64,000 nucleotides of DNA from Armatimonadota bacterium (GTDB lineage Bacteria > Armatimonadota > Zipacnadia > JAUWAU01). The stretch covers positions 23,602 through 87,601 of the forward strand of contig JAUWAU010000026.1 of NCBI GenBank assembly GCA_030601885.1, in the 5' to 3' direction. How positions within the stretch are numbered: position 1 is the stretch's first letter; every line of letters starts with the position of its first letter. Positions 15,815 through 24,419 of the stretch are shown in pieces. The notes under the pieces are model-generated. The model was given only the letters and a program-made list of their open reading frames with translations, was not told where the DNA came from and made no database searches. A program made the translations under genes and the position numbers.

Positions 15815-15844
15815 AAAAAAAAGCCGTCCCGTGGCCGGGACGGC
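15815..15844 (-). terminator. Rho-independent terminator on the minus strand
   Basis: On the minus strand the sequence reads GCCGTCCC, a GGCCAC loop, GGGACGGC, then eight T residues: a textbook intrinsic terminator. No minus-strand protein gene lies just upstream (that is, at coordinates above 15844). It would end either an unannotated small RNA or antisense transcription from the transpeptidase region. Confidence 0.75.
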
Positions 15845-15974
15845 GAAGACAGAGGGATCAGCCGTGTAGCGTTACCTCTTATTTACCATACCGCAACCTC
15901 TTCGTGACACAGTTTTCTGACCGATTTCTCTGCGAGAGCTCGCAGCCTTCGGTAACCTTGGGAGACAGCTATCG

Positions 15975-16991
15975 GTGCAGGGACAGAGCTCCAGGAGCGG
16001 ACGACGTCTCGGGCGGCAACTTGCGCTTAACGGCTGCATCGCATGCGCCTGTGTTCTGAGTCTGCGAGCCATTGATGTAACGGCCATGGGCCAATTGACG
16101 GCGCCGCCGGGCGCCACCAGCGTCCCTCTTTCTCTGGTGGCAGGCGCCGCGCACCTCATGTCGCTCAGCGGCGTGCAGGAGACGGGACATGCGGCGGGCG
16201 ATGAGCAGGGGGCATTGCCTGATCCGTCCCCAGTGCTCCCGGCAGACTCTGACCTTCCCGAAGACCTTGTGGGGCAGTATCTGAATGGCGCTTTGTATGT
16301 CCCGCTGAGAGCCGCGCTGAGACTCATCGGCGGCGAGCCCCTGTCTGGCACACAACAGGGACACGTGCGCACAATATCCCGCGTCGGCCTGGTCGAGTTC
16401 GAAATCGACAGCGCCCGCTGTCTCTTCAACGATCGCCCGGTGGCACTGCATGGGCCGGCGACGCTGCGGGGGGGCGCCACGTACATTACGGCTCAGGACT
16501 TCGCTGACCTGTTCGAAGTGCCCGCGACGATGGCGGACAATGGAAGGACGGCGCGGCTCAGCATCAGGGAGCGCACGGTGACTGCGAGGCCGGAGTCCGA
16601 CTACTACGAGGTGGAAATCGACCGGGCCGCTCGACGGCTGACGCTTCGCTTCCGCGAACGCCAACTGCAATCGTTCCCCGTGTGCGTGGGACACGGCAAG
16701 GAAACTCCTTTGGGCGACTTCCGTGTGGTCAACAAGGCGATCTGGCCAGCGTGGCGCTCCATCTACACCGGCGAACTCGTGCGTGGCGGGCCCGGTAACC
16801 CGCTCGGCGCGCGGTGGATCGGCCTCACGGCGCGCGGCAGCCGGGGCCACATCATCGGCATTCATGGGACGAACGCGCCGAGCTCGATCGGTCGAGCCGT
16901 GAGCGCTGGCTGCATACGGATGTACAACAACGACGCCATCGCATTGTACGACAAGGTCATGGTCGGTACTCCGGTGCATATTCGCCAGTGA
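15975..16991 (+). CDS. L,D-transpeptidase with copper-amine-oxidase-like N-terminal domain
   Basis: The 338-residue product starts at GTG 15975, about nine bases after GGGAGA. A hydrophobic N-terminal segment (about 18-40) probably serves for export. Residues about 95-190 resemble the stalk domain called Cu-amine-oxidase N1 (LNGALYVPLRAALRLIGGE). The C-terminus is a YkuD catalytic domain with HGTNAPSSIGRAV from His297 and SAGCIRM, placing the nucleophile at Cys313; the commoner form is SHGCIRM or SKGCIRM. Such enzymes form 3-3 cross-links in peptidoglycan or attach proteins to it, in the periplasm. acpS follows after about 45 bases, possibly on the same transcript. Confidence 0.9.
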   Translation: MQGQSSRSGRRLGRQLALNGCIACACVLSLRAIDVTAMGQLTAPPGATSVPLSLVAGAAHLMSLSGVQETGHAAGDEQGALPDPSPVLPADSDLPEDLVGQYLNGALYVPLRAALRLIGGEPLSGTQQGHVRTISRVGLVEFEIDSARCLFNDRPVALHGPATLRGGATYITAQDFADLFEVPATMADNGRTARLSIRERTVTARPESDYYEVEIDRAARRLTLRFRERQLQSFPVCVGHGKETPLGDFRVVNKAIWPAWRSIYTGELVRGGPGNPLGARWIGLTARGSRGHIIGIHGTNAPSSIGRAVSAGCIRMYNNDAIALYDKVMVGTPVHIRQ

Positions 16992-17036
16992 TGCGCTGCA
17001 CCGGGCCGAGGATGCCGCGCTCAGGACTTGGTGCTG

Positions 17037-17414
17037 ATGATTGTTGGTCTTGGCATTGACCTCATTCAGATCGACCGTGTGGCCCACATGCTCGAGGCAC
17101 ACGGCGAGCGTTTCACCCGCAAGGTGTATACTGAGCACGAGGTGCAGAGGTGCTCGCGCAGGGGCAACCCGGCGCAGGAGTACGCCGCGCGGTGGGCGGC
17201 CAAGGAAGCTACTATGAAAGCCCTGGGGACCGGGTGGCGTCAGGGCGTGCGATTCAAGGACATCGAGAATTACAATCTGCCCAGCGGCAAGCCGATGATC
17301 CGGCTGCATGGGCGCGCGAAGGAGCTCGCGGAGCAACTCGGGGCAAACCGGGCCCATGTCTCCATCACCCACGAGCGCGACTACGCGGCGGCGGTTGTGG
17401 TGCTCGAGGCGTAG
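17037..17414 (+). CDS. acpS: Holo-[acyl-carrier-protein] synthase
   Basis: A 125-residue 4'-phosphopantetheinyl transferase that activates acyl carrier protein using CoA. The N-terminal motif MIVGLGIDLIQIDR holds the magnesium-binding Asp8. WAAKEATMKALGTGW is the second signature, with its glutamate. The length is standard. AGGA at about 17023 serves either ATG 17037 or GTG 17031; the ATG fits the family. The LptF/G-like gene starts 19 bases after the stop, so the three genes from 15975 may be one operon for envelope building. Confidence 0.95.
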   Translation: MIVGLGIDLIQIDRVAHMLEAHGERFTRKVYTEHEVQRCSRRGNPAQEYAARWAAKEATMKALGTGWRQGVRFKDIENYNLPSGKPMIRLHGRAKELAEQLGANRAHVSITHERDYAAAVVVLEA

Positions 17415-17433
17415 GGCGCGAGCAGCACCGACA

Positions 17434-18513
17434 ATGAAGGTGTTGGATCGGCATATCCTACGAACGCTCCTTCCCCCCTTCCTCCTGGGTCTGCTTCTGT
17501 TCTCCGTGATCCTTCTCGCAGATGTGGCGCGGCGCATGGGGGCAACAGTGCTCGCCGTGCGGGTGCCCACGGCCCTCATCCTTCAGTATGTTGCCCTCCG
17601 CGTGCCGACCGTTCTGGCCCTGGCCATCCCCGTCGGGATGCTGATCGGGGCTGCCATGAGCATCAATACCCTCACCCGCGGGGGAGAGACGGCGGCGTTG
17701 CAGGCCGGGTACATCAGCTTCTGGCGCATCGCCGCGCCGTTGCTCATCGTGGGCCTGCTGGCATCCGGACTGGACTTGGCACTCAATGAGTTCGTCGTAC
17801 CGCAAGCCAATACAAGATCGCTCGAAGTCTACGGGAAGATGATCCTGGTGCAGCCCCTGGTGGCTCCCGCCCGCGGCGTCGCTCTGCGGGGCCCCGCCGG
17901 GCGCTTCTACTACTTGGGTTATCTGAATCCCGCGACCAATACCATCGAGAACGTGTTGATTCAGGAGCCGGCGGTGGGGCTGAGGCCCCGGCAGCTCATT
18001 GTCGCCCGACGTGCCACGTACCAGGGACGCACGTGGACGCTCATGAATGGCTACGTCTACGTGCTCGACGAAGCTGGCCGGCTGGATGCGGACAAATCGT
18101 ATCGCTTCGCCCGCAAGCGCTTTCGGCTTCGGAAGGCCCTGCATCAGTATCTGGCCGACCAGCGCACGGCCGACGAAATGAGCGGTCGCGAGCTCCGCGA
18201 CCGTATCAGCGTGCTCCTGGCCGGCGGGCGGGATGTGGTGCGAGAACGCGTCGCGTTGCACTTCAAGTACTCGCTCCCGCTCGCGTGCTTCGTCTTCACG
18301 CTGATCGCCGTGCCGCTGGGCCATCGCTTCGCTGCTCGCGGCGGATTCGCCGGCGTGCTTGTGGCACTCGGCATTGGCTTTCTGTACAACGGCGTCATGT
18401 CGTGGACGAAGGCCTTGGGGCTGGCAGGGGCGCTGCATCCGGTGCCGGCGGCCTGGCTTCAGAACGTCATCTTCGGCGGCGTGGGAGTGTGGCTGATGTT
18501 CCGCGTTCGCTGA
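17434..18513 (+). CDS. LptF/LptG-family lipopolysaccharide export permease
   Basis: The 359-residue product begins MKVLDRHILRTLLPPFLLGL, the typical opening of YjgP/YjgQ proteins. It has three N-terminal transmembrane helices within about 1-105, a periplasmic beta-rich domain (about 110-260) with the characteristic FYYLGYLNP-type strand, and three C-terminal helices with VPLGHRFAARGG. With LptB it would pull lipopolysaccharide from the inner membrane to the Lpt bridge. Its presence argues for a diderm envelope. The start ATG 17434 is clear although the Shine-Dalgarno is weak. Whether it is LptF or LptG cannot be decided, and the partner is not in the window. Confidence 0.88.
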   Translation: MKVLDRHILRTLLPPFLLGLLLFSVILLADVARRMGATVLAVRVPTALILQYVALRVPTVLALAIPVGMLIGAAMSINTLTRGGETAALQAGYISFWRIAAPLLIVGLLASGLDLALNEFVVPQANTRSLEVYGKMILVQPLVAPARGVALRGPAGRFYYLGYLNPATNTIENVLIQEPAVGLRPRQLIVARRATYQGRTWTLMNGYVYVLDEAGRLDADKSYRFARKRFRLRKALHQYLADQRTADEMSGRELRDRISVLLAGGRDVVRERVALHFKYSLPLACFVFTLIAVPLGHRFAARGGFAGVLVALGIGFLYNGVMSWTKALGLAGALHPVPAAWLQNVIFGGVGVWLMFRVR

Positions 18514-18555
18514 CCGCGACGGCGGCCGCGTCGCCCGGAGGATGGCGGTCTCTAA

Positions 18556-18572
18556 TCCGAAGTTCCCACGGT
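18556..18572 (+). repeat. Left terminal inverted repeat of the IS element
   Basis: TCCGAAGTTCCCACGGT, preceded by the target duplication CTAA. Pairs with 20545-20561. Confidence 0.85.
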
Positions 18573-18660
18573 GGGAAGTGTATGAATCGCTTCTGGTTGC
18601 GCTGTGCGGCTGATTCTGGCCCATTCTTGGGAGAATGGGGATGTCGCACTGCTGGCTACA

Positions 18661-20391
18661 TTACAGGCTGACAGCGAGTAGATGGAGTGCGCGTTGCTGT
18701 AGTGGCGTAGGTCGCGTGAGCTTGTCGAAAGTGGGCGCCTGGGGCCGGGGTTGGATGGTGCTGTTGACGATGGTGCCCAGGTCCGTGAGCAGCGTGCGGA
18801 AGCTGTGCACCGGCATGTCATCTTCGGTGCGCTTGGTGCGAGCTTTGTGTTCGGCCGCCAGCGAGCGTTGTGCGGGTGCGACGATGCAATGGCGCCGGGC
18901 GTGGCCAGCCTCAGGCTCATGGTCGTCAAACAACATTGGCGCAAGGGCTTTGCGCATGTGCCACTGCACGTAGTAAGCCAGCATGCACAAAAAGACGTGG
19001 GCGCGGACCCGCTCGGCGAGCCGGTGAAACACGGGTCGCAGCTTCAGATCAACCGTCTTGTAGCTGCGGAAAGCACGCTCCACCCGGGACAAAGTCTTGT
19101 AGGCTTTCACCGTCTGTTCGGCCGTGAGAGCCTCCTGTGCAACGCTGCTGCGAATGATGTAGATGCCATCGAGGTCCGCTTCGGCGGCGATGGATTCTTC
19201 GTTGCGCTCATAGTGGAAAGTGTCGTGGGTGATGCTGAGGTGAAAATGCTTGGCTACTTTGAAGCGGCCCAGCACCTTGCCCACCCGCATGCCGATCCTG
19301 TCCTGGCCCTTGAGGGCCCGCTTTTTCCGCCGCGTGGCTGCGACGATCTTGTCCAGTTCTGCTTCGGTTGCGGCCAACAACTCCTCTCGCTTGCGTGCGC
19401 GGTCTTGTGCCAGCAAAGGGTTGCGGCAGGCGATCAGGCGCTCACCGGGGTAGTGTTCGTCGTGGATCTCGGCCAGGTCCCGCTCGTCGAACAGGGACAG
19501 CTGCAGGGAGCCGCTTTGCACCAGTGCCCGCACCTGGGGGGCACGCAGCGCCGTGATCCAGTCCAGGCCCTCGATGCCGCGCAGGTCTTCTCGAATGCGG
19601 GCATCGGTGATCATACCTCGATCCCCCACCCACACGACGCGCCGGATGTGGAAGCGCTCGTGCAGCTTTTGCACCTGCGCTGCGAGCGTGGTCGGATCGC
19701 TGATATTGCCATCGAACACTTCCACGGCTACCGGGCATCCGTGGGCGTTGCACACAAGGCCGAAGGTGATCTGCAGTTTATCCCGCTTCCCATCGCGGGA
19801 ATGCCCCAGCTTTGCCAGCGGGCATTTGCGGCCTTCGAAGTACGTCGAGCTTACGTCGTACAGCACCAGGCAGCCTTCGGTGAGATGGCGTTTGGCCAGC
19901 TTCTTTTCAATGCGCTCCTGCCGCTGAACGAGCCAGTCCATGGCGGCGTACAGTTCGTCTTCATCGGCCGATTGCACGCCCAGCAGTTCGCCGAGGGTAC
20001 TGCACAGGCTCTCTTCATCAAGTTGACGAGCGGTGGCCAGTTTCGAGCCTGGATCGATGATGCGGGCCACGATCATGGCCACCACCAGGTCTCGTTGTCG
20101 GCGGGGGCGCGAGTACAGCATGTTGGGCATGCCCAAGCGCTTGACGGTCCCCAGCACCGCAGCGACATGACCATGGGGGCGACTGCGCACGACTTCAAAC
20201 ATCTCCAGCTTTTCCAGAGATTCCAGGGCGATACCGTCGCGCAGCAACACGCGTATTCCATCGATGATGTGTGGCGGCAGGTGAGTGATGTTTGCGAAGG
20301 TGCGCTTCTTCACCTTCCCATCTTCGCGGTAGGAGTGGCGGATGAGGATGGTGGGTCTGGAGTTGCGATTGGGAACGCTCTCTACATGCAT
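18661..20391 (-). CDS. IS1634-family transposase (DDE type)
   Basis: The protein is 576 residues from ATG 20391, read towards the lptF/G gene. Acidic residues of an IS4-type DDE site are seen in LYDVSSTYFEG (Asp179) and VWVGDRGMI (Asp257), with the glutamate in the late motif SRVERAFRSYKTVDLKL followed by RPVFH. The N-terminal HSYREDGKVKKRT segment and the C-terminal helical tail match IS1634-like proteins. The catalytic fold cuts and rejoins the inverted repeats. No frameshift or internal stop is visible, so it may be active. A shadow frame on the plus strand of similar length has no family features. Confidence 0.93.
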   Translation of the reverse strand: MHVESVPNRNSRPTILIRHSYREDGKVKKRTFANITHLPPHIIDGIRVLLRDGIALESLEKLEMFEVVRSRPHGHVAAVLGTVKRLGMPNMLYSRPRRQRDLVVAMIVARIIDPGSKLATARQLDEESLCSTLGELLGVQSADEDELYAAMDWLVQRQERIEKKLAKRHLTEGCLVLYDVSSTYFEGRKCPLAKLGHSRDGKRDKLQITFGLVCNAHGCPVAVEVFDGNISDPTTLAAQVQKLHERFHIRRVVWVGDRGMITDARIREDLRGIEGLDWITALRAPQVRALVQSGSLQLSLFDERDLAEIHDEHYPGERLIACRNPLLAQDRARKREELLAATEAELDKIVAATRRKKRALKGQDRIGMRVGKVLGRFKVAKHFHLSITHDTFHYERNEESIAAEADLDGIYIIRSSVAQEALTAEQTVKAYKTLSRVERAFRSYKTVDLKLRPVFHRLAERVRAHVFLCMLAYYVQWHMRKALAPMLFDDHEPEAGHARRHCIVAPAQRSLAAEHKARTKRTEDDMPVHSFRTLLTDLGTIVNSTIQPRPQAPTFDKLTRPTPLQQRALHLLAVSL

Positions 20392-20544
20392 GGTCACTAT
20401 AATACACGATTATGGCAACTATGTCAACCCCGATAACCACAAATGCACTTCAAGACATGACTACATTCGCGCAGTCACTGCCGGCCAACCAAAGGCCGCA
20501 TAAGGCGCTTCTGAGCTCTCAGAGCCCAAAAGCACCTATCCCAG

Positions 20545-20561
20545 ACCGGGGGAACTTCGGA
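20545..20561 (-). repeat. Right terminal inverted repeat of the IS element
   Basis: On the minus strand TCCGAAGTTCCCCCGGT. It is followed on the plus strand by CTAA, the second copy of the target duplication. Confidence 0.85.
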
Positions 20562-21286
20562 CTAACGGCGACGAGTACCGCATCTACAACGCGCACGCGC
20601 CGGTGGGCGCGGAGGATAAGCTGCTGCGCGCCGTGACGATCTCCGAGACACGCGAGCACGAGCAGACGGTTGAGATGTTGGGCATGCTCACGAAGGAGAG
20701 CCTCGGCGAAGGGGCGCTGGATGCTCTGTGGGAGACGGAATTCGTGGATCGGCGGGTACGCGCGGCGATAGAGAAGCTGGTGACCACGGGTAATCACGGG
20801 CTGGTGCGGCTGATTCGGCAAGTCGCCGGGAAGGGTGTAACGGCGGCTCAGACCCGTGCCAGCCTCGAGCGCGCGACCGTTTCTGTCTCCTTCTCGGGCA
20901 CGCTGCGGGAGAGGGGCGGTCGCGGCGGGGTGCCTGTGCCGCTGCCGCAAGGGCCGCAGATCGAGCTACCGCTGCTCTGCGCCATCCTGCGGAGGAGGGG
21001 CAGCGCCGACCTGCAGACGCAACGCGAAGAACTCTTCGCCGAGCTGGCAGACCACTTCGAGCTTTCGTCGCAGCAGCGCGAGGCCTGCGGAAGGTGGGGC
21101 GACGGGCGGACGCGTCTGTGGGACTTCCGCGTCAAGCTCACCGCGTCGGCGCTGGACAAGAGGCGAGACATAGACCGCAGCCAGCCCGGCGTGTGGCGCC
21201 TCACGGACCAGGGACGCGCGCGGGCCGAGTCGGCCGAGGATACGTAGAAGCCGTTCATGCAGACAAGCGACGAGAGCGGGTGGAGA

Positions 21287-22729
21287 ATGACCTACCGAAC
21301 GATTGGAGCAGTCCTGATCGCTGCTCTTCTCATCCCTGCGTGTGTGCATGGGACCAGAGGAGCTGTTGCCGTGGCCCAAGCGCTGCCGAAGCCAAAGATC
21401 ACAGTCAGCTATAACGAGCGGCCGGATAAGGTCATCACCCTCGTCGGCATCGAGGTGCCGAGCGTCCCCGGCTTCGCCTGTGATGTGTGGTGCTATGAGC
21501 AGGGCTTCGATAACAGGCAGCGGGGCGAGGCCCAGCCGCAGCCGGATGGCAGCATGATCCTCACCCATACCCGCGGCGATACGACGGTGAAGACGCACAT
21601 TGTGCCCGGCGTCCTGCCCGCCGGCGATGGCGGGCCGGCAATGGCCTACGCCGACTTCAACATCACCGTGAGCGGCAAGACGAAGGACGATGTCATGGCG
21701 GTGACGTCGCTCAATCCCTGCTGGCAGATGCGCCGGGCGGAGGGCTTCAGCTCGGACGGGAAGTTCGTGGAGAACTTCGTCAACCAGTGCTTCGTCTTCA
21801 CCGAGAAGGGCTTCACGCTGCTGAAGGAGACCACGCGCTTTCCCGACACCCGCAAGCCAGCGGACGACGAGCGCAACAGCCCGCCGTGGGTACAGAATTA
21901 CCTCCCTGTCTGGCGCCGGCACAAGGGGCAGCCCGAGGCCTTCTGGGGGACGAGCACCGATCGGCCCATCTACAGCCTGGTGGGCGAAGTCTCGCGCGAC
22001 GGGAAGTACCTCACCGCATTCGGCTGCTTACAGACCAATCAGCTCGGCCAGGGCTGGCATGACTGCCTGCACATCTCCCCAAACCTGCGCGGCGAGTACG
22101 ACGAGGGCGCCAACGAGATCAGGTCGCACTGGCGGATGTACTTCATGGAGAACGATCCCGAGCGGCTCCTGCGGCTGTACCTGGCCGACTTCAAGCTCGA
22201 GCCGCCATTTCTCTCGGCCACCCCGCGGCGCGATGGCACGCTGGCGCTATCCTCGAAGGACCTCCCCGCGCAAAAGGCCACACTCGCGCTGCGCGTCTTC
22301 GTGGACGGAGAGCTGGCGAGCGTGGATGCGGCCCGCCAATGGCGACAGCAGCCCTGGGGCGCGCTGACGAGCGGCGGGGCCGGACCGGGTGTGCGCTACT
22401 GCATTTGGGCCAATCCGGTGGGCGACCACATCGACCTCGTGGTGAGCGTCGCGAATAGCTCTCGGAAGGCAATCGACGGGCGCATCGAGGCGATATTTGA
22501 CGTCGAGGATCGGTCCAGCCTCGCGGAGGCCGGCGGCGTTGCCGGTGTGCTGTGGGAAGATGGACAAGTGTCGGCCGATCTTGCCGGGATCGAGCCAGGC
22601 GAGTTCAAGACGCTCCGCGGGCGGGTGTATCTGCTGAAGGCCGAGCGGGCTGAGCTACAGCGTCTCCAGAATCAGGACCTGGAGGAGTGGCGCTTGGCGG
22701 TGCCGTTCAGCAGGGCGCTGCCGGAGTGA
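21287..22729 (+). CDS. Secreted protein of unknown function, paralogue 1
   Basis: The product is 480 residues from ATG 21287 (GGAGA upstream) with an N-terminal signal segment (about 5-22, AVLIAALLIPACV). I do not recognise the family. A well-conserved region follows, KITVSYNERPDKVITLVGIE, then CDVWCYEQGFDNR, DGSMILTHTRGDTTVKTHIV and NPCWQMRRAEGF; the C-terminal third looks beta-rich. Paired cysteines (CDVWC) are shared with the paralogue at 22933. The neighbours, a ceramidase-like and a sialidase-like gene in the same direction, suggest an extracellular or periplasmic role in breaking down glycolipid-like material, but this is context only. Confidence 0.6.
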   Translation: MTYRTIGAVLIAALLIPACVHGTRGAVAVAQALPKPKITVSYNERPDKVITLVGIEVPSVPGFACDVWCYEQGFDNRQRGEAQPQPDGSMILTHTRGDTTVKTHIVPGVLPAGDGGPAMAYADFNITVSGKTKDDVMAVTSLNPCWQMRRAEGFSSDGKFVENFVNQCFVFTEKGFTLLKETTRFPDTRKPADDERNSPPWVQNYLPVWRRHKGQPEAFWGTSTDRPIYSLVGEVSRDGKYLTAFGCLQTNQLGQGWHDCLHISPNLRGEYDEGANEIRSHWRMYFMENDPERLLRLYLADFKLEPPFLSATPRRDGTLALSSKDLPAQKATLALRVFVDGELASVDAARQWRQQPWGALTSGGAGPGVRYCIWANPVGDHIDLVVSVANSSRKAIDGRIEAIFDVEDRSSLAEAGGVAGVLWEDGQVSADLAGIEPGEFKTLRGRVYLLKAERAELQRLQNQDLEEWRLAVPFSRALPE

Positions 22730-22782
22730 GGGTGAGTAGTCGCGCACCGGTTGACGAGGCACTCGCGGCGCAGAGGCAAGGA

Positions 22783-22830
22783 CCCAGGCTGGCAGCCTGG
22801 GCCACACTGAGGCAGCCTGGGCTACACTGA
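22783..22830. repeat. Palindrome plus tandem 20-bp direct repeat
   Basis: CCCAGGCTGGCAGCCTGGG at 22783-22801 is a perfect palindrome with a three-base centre. Overlapping it, GGCAGCCTGGGCCACACTGA (22791-22810) is followed directly by GGCAGCCTGGGCTACACTGA (22811-22830). It lies between the two paralogous secreted-protein genes. Confidence 0.7.
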
Positions 22831-22932
22831 TGTAGGCGCGGCGGCCTCGCTGCTCGTCTGACTACCCCCGAAGGACCTCTCACGGACGCGACGAAATGGC
22901 AGTGGCCAAATACTGAAGTGGAGGCCCGTGCC

Positions 22933-24414
22933 ATGATCCGCCGCACGTTCTGCCTGACGGCTGCATTGACCATCCCTCTGTGGACCGAGCTGGAGAAAGG
23001 TAACCTCGCTATGGCCCAAGCCCCGCCGCCGAAACCGAAGATCAGCGTCAGCTATGAGGACCGCCCGGATAAGGTCATCACCCTCGTCGGCATCGCCGTG
23101 CCCACGATTCCCGACTTCGAGTGCGATGTGTGGTGCTACGAGTCGGGCTTCGACAACAGGGGACGCGGTGAGGCCGAGCCGCAGCCCGATGGGAGTATGA
23201 TCCTCACGCACACGCGCGGTCCGACGACGGTGAAGACGCACATTGTGCCGGGGACGATCCCCCCGAGCGATGCGGGAGGAACCGTGGCGTATGTGGACTT
23301 CTTCATCACGGTGAGCGGGAAGAGGAAGGACGACGTGATGGGGATGACGACAGTGAACCCGTGCTGGCAGATGAAGCGCGCGCCGGGCTTCAGGTCGGAG
23401 GACGACTACGTCAAGGACTTCGCCAACCAGTGTTTCATGTTCACCGAGAAGGGCCTCACGATGCTGAGCGAGACGACGCGCTTCCCCGACACGCGGAGGC
23501 CGCTCGATGACAGGGTAAACACTCCGCCGTGGGTGCAGAACTACCCACCGGTCTGGCTGCGCCACCCGGGCCAGCGACCGAACTCCCGCGGCATCGGCGT
23601 CGATCGCCCCATCTACATGCTCGCGGGCGAGATCTCCCGCGACGGCCAGTACCTCGTAGCGATGGGGTGCAGGCGCGGCGGGCGGGTTGGTCAGGTCTGG
23701 CACGACTGCCTGCACCTGTCACCCGATCTCCGCGACGAGTACGACGAGGCGGCGAATGAGTTGAGGGCGCGCTGGCGGATGTACTTCATGGGGAACGATC
23801 CCGACCGGCTGCTGCGGATGTACCTGGCCGACATCAAGCCGCCGGCGCCGGCCGTCTCCGTCGAGGCGAAGGCGCCTGACGGGCCGCTCGTGATAACCTC
23901 GTCGGAGCTACCGGGGCAGACGGCCAGACTCGCGCTGCGCATCGCGATAGATGGCCAGGTGGCCCTCATGGATGCAGCGCATCAATGGGAGAAGCAGATC
24001 TGGGGCGCGGTTACCGGCGGGGGCTCCGGGCCGAAGGGTCAGTACTATGTGTGGGCAAATCCCGTGGCCGACTACATCGACCTCGTGGTGAGCGTGGCTA
24101 ACACCTCGCGGAACACGATCGACCCGCGGGTTGAGGCGATGCTCGATCTCGCGGACCCGTCCGGGCTCGCCGCGGCCGGGGGTGTTGCCAGCGTGCTCTG
24201 GGAGGGTGGAGACGCGGCGGCGCTGGGGATCACTCCGCCGAAGCGGATCACCGCCACGGGCGCTCTGGCGGACATCGCGCCGGGCGAGTTCAAGACCCTG
24301 CGCGGCCGTGTCCATCTGACGAAGTCAACGCCGGCTGACCTTGAGAAGGTGCGAGCCGAGGACCTCGCCGAGTGGCGCCGTGCCGTGCCGTTCAAACGTG
24401 CCCTACCGGAGTAA
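22933..24414 (+). CDS. Secreted protein of unknown function, paralogue 2
   Basis: The product is 493 residues from ATG 22933, with GGAGG eight bases upstream, and is clearly homologous to the protein at 21287 across its full length. The blocks KVITLVGIAVP, CDVWCYESGFDNRGRGEAEP, LTHTRGPTTVKTHIVPG, NPCWQMKRAPGF and WHDCLHLSPDLRDEYDEAAN all recur. The N-terminus (MIRRTFCLTAALTIPLW) is a signal peptide. The C-terminal beta-rich half has the longer insertion of the two. A tandem duplication separated by about 200 bases explains the pair. The ceramidase-like gene starts five bases after the stop, so co-translation is likely. No catalytic motif is recognised. Confidence 0.6.
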   Translation: MIRRTFCLTAALTIPLWTELEKGNLAMAQAPPPKPKISVSYEDRPDKVITLVGIAVPTIPDFECDVWCYESGFDNRGRGEAEPQPDGSMILTHTRGPTTVKTHIVPGTIPPSDAGGTVAYVDFFITVSGKRKDDVMGMTTVNPCWQMKRAPGFRSEDDYVKDFANQCFMFTEKGLTMLSETTRFPDTRRPLDDRVNTPPWVQNYPPVWLRHPGQRPNSRGIGVDRPIYMLAGEISRDGQYLVAMGCRRGGRVGQVWHDCLHLSPDLRDEYDEAANELRARWRMYFMGNDPDRLLRMYLADIKPPAPAVSVEAKAPDGPLVITSSELPGQTARLALRIAIDGQVALMDAAHQWEKQIWGAVTGGGSGPKGQYYVWANPVADYIDLVVSVANTSRNTIDPRVEAMLDLADPSGLAAAGGVASVLWEGGDAAALGITPPKRITATGALADIAPGEFKTLRGRVHLTKSTPADLEKVRAEDLAEWRRAVPFKRALPE

Positions 24415-24419
24415 GTGCC

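Larger units (their letters stand above)
15371..15974. other. Gene-poor region upstream of the L,D-transpeptidase
   Basis: About 600 bases, visibly less GC-rich than the neighbours, with no convincing protein. It holds the promoter at 15719-15747 and the minus-strand terminator-like hairpin at 15815-15844, both listed separately. An open frame across 15379-16059 has no family resemblance and no supported start. Confidence 0.5.
18556..20561 (-). mobile_element. Insertion sequence, IS1634/IS4-like, 2006 bp, apparently intact
   Basis: The ends are inverted repeats: TCCGAAGTTCCCACGGT at 18556-18572 and its near-complement at 20545-20561 (one mismatch). They are flanked by a direct repeat CTAA at 18552-18555 and 20562-20565. 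One uninterrupted transposase gene fills the element on the minus strand. Perfect flanks and an open transposase suggest a fairly recent insertion. Confidence 0.88.
18542..21247 (+). pseudogene. Mrr N-terminal-like protein gene interrupted at codon 5 by the IS element
   Basis: Removing 18556-20561 and one CTAA repeat joins 18542-18555 to 20566-21247 in one frame: MAVSNGDEYRIYNAHAPVG, then AEDKLLRAVTISETREHEQ and on to the stop. The restored protein is about 232 residues. Its C-terminal part (IELPLLCAILRRRGSADLQT, then WDFRVKLTASALDKR and GVWRLTDQGRARAE) resembles the winged-helix N-terminal domain of Mrr restriction proteins; the endonuclease domain is absent. The downstream part still has a GTG at 20603 and could yield a shortened product. 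The start at 18542 has GGAGG too close to be ideal. The gene just follows lptF/G. Confidence 0.65.

Noticed and set aside
18751..20436. Long plus-strand frame across the IS element
   Set aside because: It is the shadow of the transposase, which has a clear DDE site and terminal repeats on the other strand.
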